A stretch of 64,000 bases of DNA from Bostrychus sinensis (GCA_020698575.1 CM036244.1:5175146-5239145); one strand, 5' to 3'; positions 45,142-58,080 are shown, numbered from the stretch's first letter. Translations and numbers: made by a program. Notes: generated by a model from the sequence alone, not told the origin.

Positions 45142-45665
45142 TGTCTCCATCTCGGTTTGTGCTGGAGGTCTCTGGCTGAGCTCCTGTGGCGGGAAAGAGA
45201 CGAACGCATCGGAAACTTCTGGAAAAGTGGGCGGGACAAGGCGCCATTCTGCAGCAGCTGATTGGTCAAGAGCAGCTGTCACTCACTGTGAGCAGCGTTA
45301 ACCCTTTGTTTCCTGGCAGTGCAGTTTATTATCTCTATAGGGAATCGTATCAGTCACATTACAGTAACTTTAGACGTTTTAAGGGTTTGGGGAACATTTT
45401 ATTAAGGTCATTACATAATCAGGGCTACAAAAACCTCAGACAGTTGTAGAAAATGCTAAGTTTCCACAATGTGAAAGGTCCTGATGTCATCTCAGTGTTA
45501 GAGGTGAATGTGAAATACAATAAAATAACATTTATATAAAAATAGACCTCAAGAAGCTTCATGGAAACTATAGAAACCTCCTGGAAACAGATGCTCTCCT
45601 GCAGAGGCCACAGTAAAACTCAGTAAAGAATCCATCTGGGAGGATGAGCTGATGACGGTTAAAGG
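45142..45665. other. Upstream region of OR-B, unit 3
   Basis: Counterpart of 11011-11534; no gene. Confidence 0.6.
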
Positions 45666-45758
45666 TTTATATAAATCCAAACTGAACTGAGAGAGTCCAG
45701 ACTGAACCAGACTCAGGGTCGGACTCAGGACCAGACTCAGGGTCGGACCGAGGAACAC
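45666..45758 (+). promoter_or_regulatory. OR-B promoter and exon 1, unit 3
   Basis: TATA box 45666-45677; donor GT at 45759; acceptor ends at 47473. Confidence 0.6.
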
Positions 45759-47473
45759 GTAAGACTCTTCTAATGTGTTTATGAATGGGAATAAATGGAG
45801 TAAAGTTAGAATGCAGACTGTTCAAATGTGGTTTTTAGACTTGGTTTTTAGACTTTTAGTCCTGAGTTTAGTCACAGATTTAGACCGTTAGATTTGATCC
45901 TGGTTTAGTCTTTGGTTTAGACCTGGTATATGTCAGTTTTAGTTGTGATTTATGTCCTGATCTAGTCCCAGTTTAAAGTCTGGTTTAGTCCGAGCCAAGT
46001 ACTTGCTCAACTCGTTTTTAGTTCTAATTTAGACTTTGGTTTATTCCTGGTTTATTAAATAAAGTCATCATTTGCCCTAAACTGTGGAACACTGAGCGCC
46101 ACCTACAGTTCATGTTTTAAGTTTGGTCTTAAGACCCACTGCTTTTCTCTTGCTATTAGCTCTGTGTTCTTTTGTGGATTTGTGTCTTTTATTGTTCTGT
46201 TTATTTTATTGTCTTCACTTATTTATGGTTATTTTAGTGCATTGGTCTTATTTCTCATTTAGTTTTACTATGTTTTATTATTTTATAGTAAAGTTTATTA
46301 GAGTAATGTTTATTTAATCTTTTTAAATGTAATGTTCTGTGTGCAGCTCTTTGGAAACTCTCGATTTTTATAAAATGTGCTAAAAGTAAAGTGGATTGAA
46401 TTCATCACATGTAAAGTCAGGGCCCGAGCTGTATGAATGGATGAATGCTTTGAGACATTTTTGATTTGCAAAGTCTGCACAGGGGCCCCAGGTAAACAAG
46501 AATTAATAAACAGACCCCACTTTTAGATAGACCCTCAGCAAAAATGGGGCCTCCTAATGTTTGTGGGGCCCTATGCAGCTGCTTAGTTTGCCTAAAGGAA
46601 GGGCCGCTCCTGTCCATCAGGTCTTGCAGTAATAGTTACATTAGGGCTCTTTTGCACATAAATGTGTTCATGAAAAAGATCAGGCTATATAAAAATAAAA
46701 AGGATTATTTTACTTATAATTTTACTTTTTATTTTATTAAACCAGCTTCTGTACTTATCAGATTTATCAAAAATTTATGATTGTTGTTTATTTGTAATCT
46801 GTAAAGCCAGGTTGTCATGATGAAACTCCAGTTTATGCTCTAAAAACACAAAAAATGAATACTTTTCAGTATACGAATTGCAAACTGGGTTATCTATGGA
46901 TTGATTATTGCAGCCTGGTGTATGTGATAGATCACCAGAAAAAAATATTCATATTCATGTGCATTTTATTTATTTTTTTAATCTCTTCACATACATGAAA
47001 ATGAAATGAATGATTTTGTGTTTAATTTTAATTTTGAAATTCTTTAAACCAGCAACTGTCCTTATGATACATATCAGATAATCATAAAATTTTAAATATT
47101 TTACATTTAAATTGACAAGTTTTTGTCAGGATGGATTATTGTAATGTTTTTCAAATCTTCATTGTTTATGCTTCATCAGGTTTATACTTTTGTAGTTGCG
47201 GCTGCACATCTGCCTTGTTCCTACGAAATCACTCACACAAACCTGAGTTTCAGAGCTCAGAGGGCAGGATACGGCGCCACCTGATGGGAGAAGGAAGAAA
47301 ATACTTCAGAGCACACATTTAAAGTCAGAGGGCACAGATGAAGTAGAGACATGAGAAGGTGCATGTTTTATACTTTTTATTGGAGCAGGGTCAATATTTC
47401 CACCAAAAGCCCACTGCGTCGTAGTGAAACAGGCTTTACAGTGACTGCTCTGGACTCCTTCTCTTTGTTTCAG
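45759..47473. other. OR-B intron, unit 3
   Basis: Counterpart of 11628-13340, with the degenerate minisatellite at about 45820-46055. No gene. Confidence 0.5.
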
Positions 47474-47477
47474 GTCT

Positions 47478-48419
47478 ATGGAGAACCTGACATCCAACTG
47501 GCTCCAGTTAGAAGGGCTCATTGTTTCCCAGAACAGCTTCCTCCCCATCTTCACCTTCTTCCTCATCTCCTACATCTTCATCATGGTCGCTAACGTCGGA
47601 AACTCGCTGCTAATCGTCTGCAACAGAAAGCTGCACCAGCCCATGTACATTTTACTGTGTAACCTCATAGTTAGCGACATTATCGGCAGCACGCGCATAG
47701 TCCCTCGTCTGCTCTCCGACATGCTCAAATCTCCCTCAGAACGTACGATTTCTTATCCTGAATGTGTAACTCAGGCTTTCATTTCTCATATTTTTGGTAC
47801 CACCTCCCACACCGTCCTCATGATCATGGCGTTCGATCGCTACGTCGCTATCTGTAACCCGCTACGTTACACTGCGATTATGACCAACAAAATGTTAATA
47901 AAGCTAACCGTGTTTGCGTGGGGAGTGGCTTTTGTTTTGGTGGGGATTCTCATCGGGCTAACGGTGAGGCTAAGTCGATGCAGGACGCTGATCACAAACC
48001 CGTACTGTGACAACCCTTCACTTTTCAAACTCTCCTGTGAAAGTACTTTCATTAACAACGTTTATGGATTGCTTTTTGCTGTACTTTTGATGTCGTCGTC
48101 GATCGGGAGCATGGTTCTGACGTATTCAAAGATCTTGATCATGTGTCTGACCAATAAGAACACGTCTCTGAACCGTAAAGCCTTACAGACCTGCAGCACT
48201 CACCTGGTGGTCTACCTGATCATGTTGGTGAGCGGGATTGTACTGATCACACTCCACCGTTTTCCGCAGTTTTCCGATTACAGGAAGTTGGCGGCCATCT
48301 TGTTCATCACGGTCCCGGGAAGTGTGAACCCGATCATTTACGGAGTTCAGTCCAGAGACATACGGAGGTTCTGGAGCAGAGCCTTCCACTGCAGGAAGTG
48401 TTCTGTGTGGAGGAAGTGA
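47478..48419 (+). CDS. Olfactory receptor, B type, intact (unit 3)
   Basis: A 313-residue receptor, identical in protein to the unit 2 B gene (30030-30971); the nucleotide differences I can see are synonymous (for example GTCGGAAAC at about 47595). All OR motifs, the N3 glycosylation site and the extracellular cysteines are present. The start codon follows the acceptor by four bases, and the pyrimidine tract has the full length (TTCTCTTTGTTTCAG). Polyadenylation signal AATAAA at 48685. Likely functional. Two ORs with the same protein in one cluster would be indistinguishable to ligand-based assays. Confidence 0.95.
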   Translation: MENLTSNWLQLEGLIVSQNSFLPIFTFFLISYIFIMVANVGNSLLIVCNRKLHQPMYILLCNLIVSDIIGSTRIVPRLLSDMLKSPSERTISYPECVTQAFISHIFGTTSHTVLMIMAFDRYVAICNPLRYTAIMTNKMLIKLTVFAWGVAFVLVGILIGLTVRLSRCRTLITNPYCDNPSLFKLSCESTFINNVYGLLFAVLLMSSSIGSMVLTYSKILIMCLTNKNTSLNRKALQTCSTHLVVYLIMLVSGIVLITLHRFPQFSDYRKLAAILFITVPGSVNPIIYGVQSRDIRRFWSRAFHCRKCSVWRK

Positions 48420-49194
48420 CTGGAGACTGGAATCAGTGCATGAGTTTACACCAGCTTCGCTGCAGTACGTGTTTGTTTCTGGCTCTCCGGCAACAAAACA
48501 TAAGCAGTCTATATAGTTGGATTGATAAACTGATCCGGAAAGCTGGACAAGTTGTCGGCTGGACACTGGACTGTAGAGGAGCTGCAGAGCTCGTTTTCCA
48601 ACAGACTTCTCCAGCTCCGCTCCCACAGTGAACACTACAGGACTTCATTTATCCCATACTCCTCCCAGCTGTACACTATTCTGTAATAAATAACCTTGTA
48701 TTATTCATGTTAATGCTCATCCATGTTTTGCACTGCATTATCCTTTACCCCACCTGTGTGTGTATAAGGTGTATTTACTTTTATATCATTTTGTTTTGTT
48801 TTTCTAGTCAAATTTTGTATATTTTTATGTATTCCGTTCTATTTTCTGTTATTTTATTATTTATAACTATTTCATACCTATTTATCAAAAGGAATTGGAA
48901 AGATGGCAGCGTGTACGGACGCAGCGGCTCTTGACTCTTTTTGGTGCTTTCTATGCGTGGTTATAATGAGTGAGTGCTGATCGGGCAAAATACGTCTATG
49001 GGCTGACAGATTTGGTAAAAATAGCCCGCTCCCCTCTGGTGCCGGAAGTAAATTTCCCATTCATTTTTTTCCATAGACTTTCTGAAAAATGCGTATATTT
49101 TGAGTTTAAAAGCTCAGCGGAGGCTAATCAGCTCTGTGTTAACTCATGATGATGACACGATTCATTTCTATCAAAAAGATTAACAAAAACAAAA
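48420..49194. other. OR-B 3' UTR and repeat-derived spacer, unit 3
   Basis: Counterpart of 14287-15066. Confidence 0.5.
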
Positions 49195-50717
49195 ATCCAT
49201 CCATCTTCTTCCGCTTTATCCAGGGCTGGGTCGCAGGGGCAGCAGTCTAAGCAGAGATGCCCAGACTTCCCTCTCCACAGACACGTCCTCCCGCTCTACT
49301 GGGGGGACCCCAAGGCGTTCCCAGGCCGAGAGACATAGTCCCTCCAGCGTGTCCTAGGTCTTCCCCAGGGCCTCCTCCCAGTGGGACATGAACACCTCCC
49401 CAGGGAGGCGTCCAGGAGGCATCCGGAACAGATGCCCGAGCCGCCTCAGCTGACTCCTCTCGATGTGGAGGAGCAGTGGCTCTACTCCGAGCTCCTCCCG
49501 TGTAACCGAGCTCCTCACCCTATCTCTAAGGGAGCGCCCAGCCACCCTGTGGAGGAAACTCATTTCGGCCGCTTGTATCCGGGATCTTGTCCTTTCAGGT
49601 CATGACCCAAAGCTCATGACCATAGGTGAGAGTAGGAACATAGATCGACCGGTAAATCGAGAGCTTTGCCTTTCGGCTCAGCTCCTTCTCTACCACAACA
49701 GACCAATACAACGACCGCATTACTGCAGATGCTGCACCGATCCGTCTGTCGATCTCACGCTCCATCCTTCCCTCACTCGTGAATAAGACCCCAAGATACT
49801 TGAACTCCTCCACTTGAGGCAGAAACTCCCCTCCAACCTGGAGAGGGCAAACCACCCTTTTCCGGTCGAGGACCATGGCCTCGGACTTGGAGGTGCTGAT
49901 TCTCATCCCAGCCGCTTCACACTCGGCTGCAAACCGCCCCAGTGCATGCTGAAGGTTTTGGCTTGATGAAGCCAACAGGACAACATCATCTGCAAAAAGC
50001 AGAGATGAAATCCTGTGGTTCCCAAACCAGACTCCCTCCAGCCCCTGGCTGCACCTAGAAATTCTGTCCATAAAAATAATGAACAGAACCGGTGACAAAG
50101 GGCAGCCCTGCCAGAGTCCAACATGCACTGGGAACAGGTCCGACTTACAACCGGCAATGCGGACCAAGCTCCTGCTCCGGTCGTACAGGGACCGGACAGC
50201 CCTTAGCAAAGGGCCCCGGACCCCATACTCCCAGAGCAACCCCCACAGGATACCACGAGGGACATGGTCAAATGCTTTCTCCAAATGCACAAAACACATG
50301 TGGACAGGTTGGGCAAACTCCCATGAACCCTCAAGCACCCTATGGAGGGTATAGAGCTGGTCCACTGTTCCACGACCGGAGCAAAAACCGCATTGTTCCT
50401 CCTGAATCCGAGGTTCGACTATCGGCCGAATTCTCCTCTCCAGTACCCTGGAATAGACTTTCCCAGGGAGGCTGAGGAGTGTGATCCCCCTGTAGTTGGA
50501 ACACACCCTCCGGTCCCCCTTCTTAAAAAGAGGAACCACCACGGTCTGCCAGTCCAGAGGCACTGTCCCTGACCGCCACGCGATGTTGCAGAGACGTGTC
50601 AGCCACGACAGCCCCACAACATCCAGAGTCCTGAGGTACTCAGGACGGATCTCATCCACCCCGGTGCCTTGCCACCGAGGAGCTTTTTAACCACCCCGGT
50701 GACTTCAGCTTGGGTGA
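49195..50717 (-). mobile_element. Rex3-like 3' half with a 354-codon open RT frame, unit 3
   Basis: The longest intact RT stretch in units 1-3 (minus strand 50659 to 49595): MDEIRPEYL, VVPLFKKGDRR, motif A CFVHLEKAFDHVPRG (Asp replaced by His), GCPLSPVLFIIFMDRI, LLFADDVVLLASS, FKYLGVLF. It ends at the extra base in TTTCAGGTCATG (about 49598), after which the HIERSQLRRLGHLFRMPPG block continues in another frame. There is no endonuclease domain and no promoter of its own. It is a fossil whose frame happens to be open. Confidence 0.88.
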
Positions 50718-50829
50718 TTAACATGGTTGACAGCTTTCTGTAATCAGAAAACTGTAGGAAACGATGAAAAGCGATCAGCATGATCCCGTTCATCAACAGG
50801 ATCAGGTAGACCACCAGGTGAGTGCTGCA
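50718..50829 (-). pseudogene. Inverted OR fragment, unit 3/4
   Basis: Same fragment and junctions as 16589-16700. Confidence 0.9.
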
Positions 50830-51230
50830 AGCTGAACCGCTCCTTGAACCGCCACCTTATCGTGGTGGACGGGTTTGAGTGCTTGAGTGATCCTAGGAGC
50901 TATGTTGTCTGGGGCTTAATGCCCCTGGTAGGGTCTCCCATGGCAAACAGGTCCTAGGTGACGAGCCAGAATAAGACCGGTTCAGAAGCCCCATATGATG
51001 AGCATTAAAACAAGGTCCGTTACGTCGCCTGGATTGGCGTCACCGGGGCCCCACCCTGGAGCCAGGCCTGGGGTTGGGGCTCGCAGGCGAGCGCCTGGTG
51101 GCCCGGTCTCCTCCCATGGGACCCGGCCGGGCCAAGCCCGAAAAGACTATGTGGGACCGCCTTCCTGTAGGCCCACCACCCGCAGGAAGGACCATAAGGG
51201 GCCGGTGCTTTGTGATTTGGGCGGCGGTCA
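50830..51230 (+). mobile_element. Rex3-like 5' segment, unit 3/4
   Basis: Counterpart of 16701-17104. Confidence 0.6.
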
Positions 51231-51317
51231 GAGGGTCAATGGGAAAAATGAATGGGAATTTTACTTCCAGAACCGGGCGTGGCCAGTCGCTGCTGAGGTC
51301 TATAATGATGTTACAAG

Positions 51318-52140
51318 CGACGCTCACACAGTTCAACGTAGCCTTCAAAGCTGGGGACAGTGTCCTGTACAACAACACGAGTGGAGGAGGGGCATTAAGG
51401 CTGCAAAGGCAGATTACGATTAGATTTTTAAGAGGAAAGTGGAGGATCACCTGGCCCAGACCTACTCAGGCAGGTCTGGCAGAGCATACAGCACTGGACA
51501 AACTTCAAAAGTGTTACATCTGATTCAGTGAACTCTGACCTCTGACCTCCTCTGGCAGAGGAACGAAGCCACTTCTTTGCTTTGAGGTGGAGCAGCCTGA
51601 TACTGCCACAGAACTCTGCCAGACCCCCAGCCCTCACTCTCCAGAAACATCAAGCACCTGAGAGAGTCACTCCGAGGAAAGCAGCAGGCCCCAGTGGAGT
51701 TCTCAGGAAGGTACTGAAAGCTTTTGCCCAGCAGTCGGCGGATGTCCTCACACAGATTTTCAAGCTCTCTTTGGCATAAGCAACCATCCCTCCCTGTCTC
51801 AGGTCAACAACCATAGTTCCAGTTGTTAAAAAGTCCTCCACACAGTCTAAATGACTTCAGACCCATTGCCTCTCCAGAGTGGACAGGATCCTAAAGTATC
51901 ATCACCATCCTGCCCACCGCCTGTTTACTGCTCTGTGGGAGACACTACGGCAGCATCAGGTCCAGGACCAACAGACTGGAAAACAGTTTTTTCCCGTGCT
52001 GTATGAAGCCATGATTTTTCTCTTGATATTGATGTGTTTGTGCGTGTGTCTGTGAATTAAAACTGAATGTCTAAGCACTTTACATTCAGTTTTAATTACG
52101 ATGTTTTGTCTGTTCAAAGACAATAAATCTATTCTATTCT
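51318..52140 (+). mobile_element. Decayed LINE remnant, unit 4
   Basis: Counterpart of 215-1040, closest to the unit 3 copy. Confidence 0.6.
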
Positions 52141-53183
52141 TTTACTTGCGCTTTTATGTGAAACTAAGCCAGCATGACTAAGTAATCTCCCTTTTGGATC
52201 AATAAGGTTTATCTATCTGTCTTATTTTCGACGGATGCTGCAGCCCGAAGTTGAACAGACCAGATGAAGTCAGTTTCGGGACCAGTGAAGAGGATTCGCG
52301 GTGTTTCCTCTGCAGTCCCTTCTGCGTGGCAGCCCACCAAGCCTATATCTTGGCCGCCATGGTAAAAAAACTCCCCTTTACATTCACCTGGGCCTGTAGC
52401 CTTGGTGGAGTTTCCATGCTTTTTAACATCAGTAAGAAGGCTGATAATGAGCCAATGTGGAGTAATAGATGTGTTTCGTGAGGTTGAACACCATTTAGTG
52501 TGAGTAAAAAGAAAGTATTTATATAGGTAGTGCACTTAACCATGGTAGAAGCACAAACATTGCAGAGGTAGTGTCCAAATAAATAGGAGATTGTGGTCAG
52601 AGGCAGGCGTGGCTTTTGTTTACATCTCTCTGTACATGGCTTTTATCGCGTCTCTACTCCCATGTGAACTCTACAGGCTCTGGTCGGATACGTGGCGTAC
52701 ACGCAACACACTGTGAATTGGAGTATGCAAGAATACTGTGTTGGACACTTACTGCACATGCAACGAGTCAATTCAGTGTGGTTTAGGTGTAATCATTAAA
52801 AAAAAAAAAAAAAAAGAAACTATGAAATCCAGTAACAGAGCTGTGGGACTTAGGGGTGACCTCCACCCCACCACACGTCTGTATTTTACTTACTTTTTAA
52901 GGGTTTGGGGAACATTTTATTAAGGTCATTATATAATCAGGGCTACAAAAACCTCAGACAGTTGTAGAAAATGCTAAGTTTCCACAGTGTGAAAGGTCCT
53001 GATGTCATCTCAGTGTTAGAGGTGAATGTGAAATACAATAAAATAACATTTATATAAAAATAGACCTGAAGAAGCTTCATGGACACTATAGAAACCTCCT
53101 GGAAACAGATGCTCTCCTGCAGAGGCCACAGTAAAACTCAGTAAAGAATCCATCTGGGAGGATGAGCTGATGACGGTTAAAGG
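52141..53183. other. Non-coding spacer and A-type upstream region, unit 4
   Basis: Counterpart of 1041-2084. It shares with unit 3 the variant ATGGACACTATAG (about 53080), showing that the left side of this unit is A-type and close to unit 3. Confidence 0.55.
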
Positions 53184-53276
53184 TTTATATAAATCCAAAC
53201 TGAACTGAGAGAGTCCAGACTGAACCAGACTCAGGACTGGACTCAGGACCAGTCTCAGGGTCAGACCGAGGAACAC
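53184..53276 (+). promoter_or_regulatory. A-type OR promoter and exon 1 driving a B-type receptor, unit 4
   Basis: TATA box 53184-53195; exon 1 of the A form (GACTCAGGACTGGACTCAGG); donor GT at 53277; acceptor ends at 56354. In every other complete unit this promoter lies upstream of an A-type coding exon. Confidence 0.65.
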
Positions 53277-53319
53277 GTAAGACTCTTCTAATGTGTTTAT
53301 GAATGGGAATAAATGTTAG

Positions 53320-53625
53320 AAGTAATGTTAAAATAATGTTAGAATACAGACTGTTCAGACCAGTTTAGACCTGGTCCAAATGTGGTTTAGACTTTTGTTT
53401 AGTCCTGGGTTTAGTCCTGGTTTAGATCTCGATAGGTACTTCTTCAGTCCTGGTTTAGAGCTGGTTTTAGATCTGGCTTAGACCCAGGGTTATTCCTGAT
53501 TCAGTCCTGGTTTAGTCTTAGTTTAGTTCTGTTTTAGTCCCGGTATAGACCTTGGTTTAGTCCTGGTTAAGACTTTGTTTTAGACCTGGTTTAGTCCTTG
53601 CTTTTGTCTTGTTTTAGTCCTGGTC
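53320..53625. repeat. CCTGGTTTAG minisatellite in intron, unit 4
   Basis: Counterpart of 2225-2525 (A form). Confidence 0.7.
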
Positions 53626-54460
53626 CTGAGTAATATTGTGAATATATTTTGACTTAAGACCGAGGGAGGACCCAGCCTCCTCTGTGGTGGGCCCCAAACT
53701 GTGGAACACAGTCCAATGTTTTAGTCTGGTCTTAAGACCCACTGTTTTTCTCTGGCTTTTAACTCGCCCTGAGTTCTGTGGTCCTGTGTCTTTTATTGTT
53801 ACATTTTTATTCATTTTATTGTCTTTACTTATTTATGGTTATTTCCTTGTACTGCTCTTATGTGTTTTTTCTGTTTTTTATATCAACAAGGACTGATAGA
53901 GCTTAATAGAGTAATATTGTAATATATTGTATTGTAATATTGTCTTTGTTTATAAAATGTGCTATAAATAAAGTGGATTGATTTATCACATGTGAAGTCA
54001 GGGCCTGAGCTGTAGAGGTTCCCTGTGGCTTTAGTTAGATGGACTTTCAAAATAGTTACGGTTACATTTCTTTGCACAAAAAATGTGTTCATAAAGAACA
54101 TTAAGCTATTTAAACCAGCCTCTGTCATTATTATTATATACATATAAAATATCAAATGTTGTTTGTTTTTACCCTTTAAAAACACAAAAATGTAATAATT
54201 GAAAAATTAATGGTGTAATTATTGCAGCCTGGTGTATGTGACAGATTACCAGTAAAATGTATTCGTATGCATTTTTGTATGAATCAATTACTCATGCTGT
54301 TAAATTACATGAACGATTTTTTGTTTACTTTTTATTTTTATATCCATTAAACCAGCATCTATCCTTCTGATAAACATCAGATAATAATGACATTATAGAT
54401 ATTTTGCCATGTTTTTGTCATTTTTGAAAAATGTGGTCAGTTCCATATCTTCACTGTATA
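53626..54460. other. A-type intron, unit 4
   Basis: Counterpart of 2526-3361; nothing recognised. Confidence 0.5.
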
Positions 54461-56015
54461 CAGTGGGGCAAAAAGGTATTTAGTCAGCCACCAATTGTGC
54501 AAGTTCTCCCACTTAAAAAGATGAGAGAGGCCTGTAATTTTCATCATAGGTAAACCTCAACTATGAGAGATGAGAAAAAAAAATCCAGAAAATCACATTG
54601 TCTGATTTTTAAAGAATTTATTCGCAACTTATGGTGGAAAATAAGTATTTGGTCAATAACAAAAGTTCATCTCAGTACTTTGTTATATACCCTTTGTTGG
54701 CAATGACAGAGGTCAAATGTTTTCTGTAAGTCTTCACAAGGTTTTCACAAACTGTTGCTGGTATTGTGGCCCATTCCTCCTGCAGATCTCCTCTAGAGCA
54801 GTGATGTTTTGGGGCTGTCGCTGGGCAACACGGACTTTCAACTCCCTCCAAGATTTTCTATGGGGTTGAGATCTGGAGACTGGCGAGGCCACTCCAGGAC
54901 CTTGAAATGCTTCTTACGAAGCCACTCCTTCGTTACCCGGGCAGTGTGTTTGGGATCATTGTCCTGCTGAAAGACCCAGCCACGTTTCATCTTCAATGTC
55001 CTTGCTGATGGAAGGAGGTTTTCACTCAAAATCTGACGATATATGGCCCCATTCATTCTTTCCTTTACACGGATCAGTCGTCCTGGTCCCTTTGCTGAAA
55101 AACAGCCCCAAAGCATGATGTTCCCACCCCCATGCTTTACAGTAGTTATGGTGTTTTTTGGATGCAACTCAGCATTCTTTCTCCTCCAAACACGACGAGT
55201 AGAGTTTTTACCAAAAAGTTCTATTTTGGTTTCATCTGACCATATGACATTCTCCCAATCCTCTTCTGGATCATCCAAATGCTCTGTAGCAAACTTCAGA
55301 CGGCCTGCACATGTCCTGGCTTTAGCAGGGGACACGTCTGGCACTGCAGCAGGCGTAGTGTGTTACTGATGGTAGCCTTTGTTACTTTGGTCCCAGCTCT
55401 CTGCAGGTCATTCACTAGGTCCCCCGTGTGGTTCTGGGATTTTTGCTCACCGTTCTTGTGATCATTTTGACCACGGGGTGAGATCAGATTATCAGTGGTC
55501 TTGTATGTCTTCCATTTCCTAATAATTGCTCCCACAGTTGATTTCTTCACACCAAGCTGCTTACCTATTGCAGATTCAGTCTTCCCAGCCTGGTGCAGGT
55601 CTACAATTTTGTTTCTGGTGTCCTTTGACAGCTCTTTGGTCTTGGCCACAGTGGAGTTTGGAGTGGGACTGTTTGAGGTTGTGGACAGGTGTCTTTTATA
55701 TAGATAACCAGTTCAAACAGGTGCCATTAATACAGGTAACGAGTGGAGGACAGAGGAGCCTCTTACAGAAGAAGTTACAGCTCTGTGAGAGACAGAAATC
55801 TTGTTTGTTTGCAGGTGAACAAACACTTATTTTCCACCATAATTTGCAAATAAATTCTTTAAAAATCAGACAATGTGATTTTCTGGATTTTTTTTTCTTA
55901 TTTTGTCTCTCATAGTTGAGGTTTACCTATGATGAAAATTACAGGCCTCTCTCATCTTTTTAAGTGGGAGAACTTGCACAATTGGTGGCTGAATAAATAC
56001 TTTTTTGCCCCACTG
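54461..56015 (-). mobile_element. Tc1-like transposon, 1555 bp, unit 4
   Basis: Same insertion site with TA flanks, but about 24 bp shorter because of a deletion in the transposase (near 55486). Confidence 0.95.
54672..55649 (-). pseudogene. Tc1 transposase pseudogene with extra deletion, unit 4
   Basis: Frame from MAKTKELSKD (55649). An in-frame loss removes the linker residues between TTDNL and ISPRG, followed by the shared frameshift. The DDE block is open (VIWSDETK, FQQDNDPKH, LNPIENL) up to the shared stop near 54838. Confidence 0.9.
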
Positions 56016-56358
56016 TAGGTGCTGCTGCACACCTCCCTTGTTCTTACAAAAACTCAGGTCAAAACTTTTTTACATCTTTCCTTGATACTCGCACACTCAC
56101 ACAACCCTGAGGCCTCAGAGCTCAGAGGGCAGGATACAGTGCCCCCTAATGGAAACAAAAAATTACGTCATAAGGAAGAAAATACTTCAGAGCACACAGT
56201 TAAAGTCAGAGGGCACAGATGAAGTAGAGACATGAGAAGGTGCATGTTTTATACTTTTTATTGGAGCAGGGTCAATATTTCCACCAAAAGCCCACTGCGT
56301 CGTAGTGAAACAGGCTTTACAGTGACTGCTCTGGACTCCTTCTCTTTGTTTCAGGTCT

Positions 56359-57300
56359 ATGGAGAACCTGACGTCCAACTGGCTCCAGTTAGAAGGGCTC
56401 ATTGTTTCCCAGAACAGCTTCCTCCCCATCTTCACCTTCTTCCTCGTCTCCTACATCTTCATCATGGTCGCTAACGTCGGGAACTCGCTGCTAATCGTCT
56501 GCAACAGAAAGCTGCACCAGCCCATGTACATTTTACTGTGTAACCTCATAGTTAGCGACATTATCGGCAGCACGCGCATAGTCCCTCGTCTGCTCTCCGA
56601 CATGCTCAAATCTCCCTCAGAACGTACGATTTCTTATCCTGAATGTGTAACTCAGGCTTTCATTTCTCATGTTTTTGGTACCACCTCCCACACCGTCCTC
56701 ATGATCATGGCGTTCGATCGCTACGTCGCTATCTGTAACCCGCTACGTTACACTGTGATTATGACCAACAAAATGTTAATAAAGCTAACCGTGTTTGCGT
56801 GGGGAGTGGCTTTTGTTTTGGTGGGGATTCTCATCGGGCTAACGGTGAGGCTAAGTCGATGCAGGACGCTTATCACAAACCCGTACTGTGACAACCCTTC
56901 ACTTTTCAAACTCTCCTGTGAAAGTACTTTCATTAACAATGTTTATGGATTGTTTTTTACTGTACTTTTGATGTCGTCGTCGATCGGGAGCATGGTTCTG
57001 ACGTATTCAAAGATCTTGATCATGTGTCTGACCAATAAAAACACGTCTCTGAACCGTAAAGCCTTACAGACCTGCAGCACTCACCTGGTGGTCTACCTGA
57101 TCATGTTGGTGAGCGGGATTGTACTGATCACACTCCACCGTTTTCCGCAGTTTTCCGATTACAGGAAGTTGGCGGCCATCTTGTTCATCACGGTCCCGGG
57201 AAGTGTGAACCCGATCATTTACGGAGTTCAGTCCAGAGACATACGGAGGTTCTGGATCAGAGCCTTCCACTGCAGGAAGTGTTCTGTGTGGAGGAAGTGA
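56359..57300 (+). CDS. Olfactory receptor, B type, intact, behind an A-type promoter (unit 4)
   Basis: A 313-residue receptor with the B signature (NWLQLEG, NVGNS, IVSDIIGSTR, KLAAILFITVPG) and all OR motifs. It is closest to the unit 1 B gene (GLFFTVLLMSS, FWIRAF) but has Val in two places where A has Val (SHVFGTTSH, RYTVIM). Its 5' flank, with promoter, exon 1, minisatellite and Tc1-bearing intron up to about 56165, is A-type, while exon and 3' flank are B-type. The change of type falls within the conserved stretch around 56166-56375. Polyadenylation signal AATAAA at 57571. A fusion with functional consequence is possible: a B receptor under A control. Confidence 0.95.
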   Translation: MENLTSNWLQLEGLIVSQNSFLPIFTFFLVSYIFIMVANVGNSLLIVCNRKLHQPMYILLCNLIVSDIIGSTRIVPRLLSDMLKSPSERTISYPECVTQAFISHVFGTTSHTVLMIMAFDRYVAICNPLRYTVIMTNKMLIKLTVFAWGVAFVLVGILIGLTVRLSRCRTLITNPYCDNPSLFKLSCESTFINNVYGLFFTVLLMSSSIGSMVLTYSKILIMCLTNKNTSLNRKALQTCSTHLVVYLIMLVSGIVLITLHRFPQFSDYRKLAAILFITVPGSVNPIIYGVQSRDIRRFWIRAFHCRKCSVWRK

Positions 57301-58080
57301 CTGGAGACTGGAATCAGTGCATGAGTTTACACCAGCTTCGCTGCAGTACGTGTTTGTTTCTGGCTCTCCGGCAACAAAACATAAGCAGTCTATTTAGTTG
57401 GATTGGATTGATAAACTGATCCGGAAAGCTGGACAAGTTGTCGGCTGGACACTGGACTGTAGAGGGGCTGCAGAGCTCGTTTTCCAACAGACTTCTCCAG
57501 CTCCGCTCCCACAGTGAACACTACAGGACTTCATTTATCCCATACTCCACCCAGCTGTACACTATTCTGTAATAAATAACCTTGTATTATTCATGTTAAT
57601 GCTCATCCATGTTTTGCACTGCATTATCCTTTACCCCACCTGTGTGTGTATAAGGTATATTTACTTTTATATCATTTTGTTTTGTTTTTCTAGTCAAATT
57701 TTGTATATTTTTATGTATTCCGTTCTATTTTCTGTTATTTTATTATTTATAACTATTTCATACCTATTTATCAAAGGGAATTGGAAAGATGGCAGCGTGT
57801 ACGGATGCAGCGGCTCTTGACTCTTTTTGGTGCTTTCTATGCGTGGTTATAATGAGTGAGTGCTGATCGGGCAAAATACGTCTATGGGCTGACAGATTTG
57901 GTAAAAATAGCCCGCTCCCCTCTGGTGCCGGAAGTAAATTTCCCATTCACTTTTTTCCATAGACTTTCTGAAAAATGCGTATATTTTGAGTTTAAAAGCT
58001 CAGCGGAGGCTAATCAGCTCTGTGTTAACTCATGATGATGACACGATTCATTTCTATCAAAAAGATTAACAAAAACAAAA
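57301..58080. other. OR-B 3' UTR and repeat-derived spacer, unit 4
   Basis: Counterpart of 14287-15066. Confidence 0.5.
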
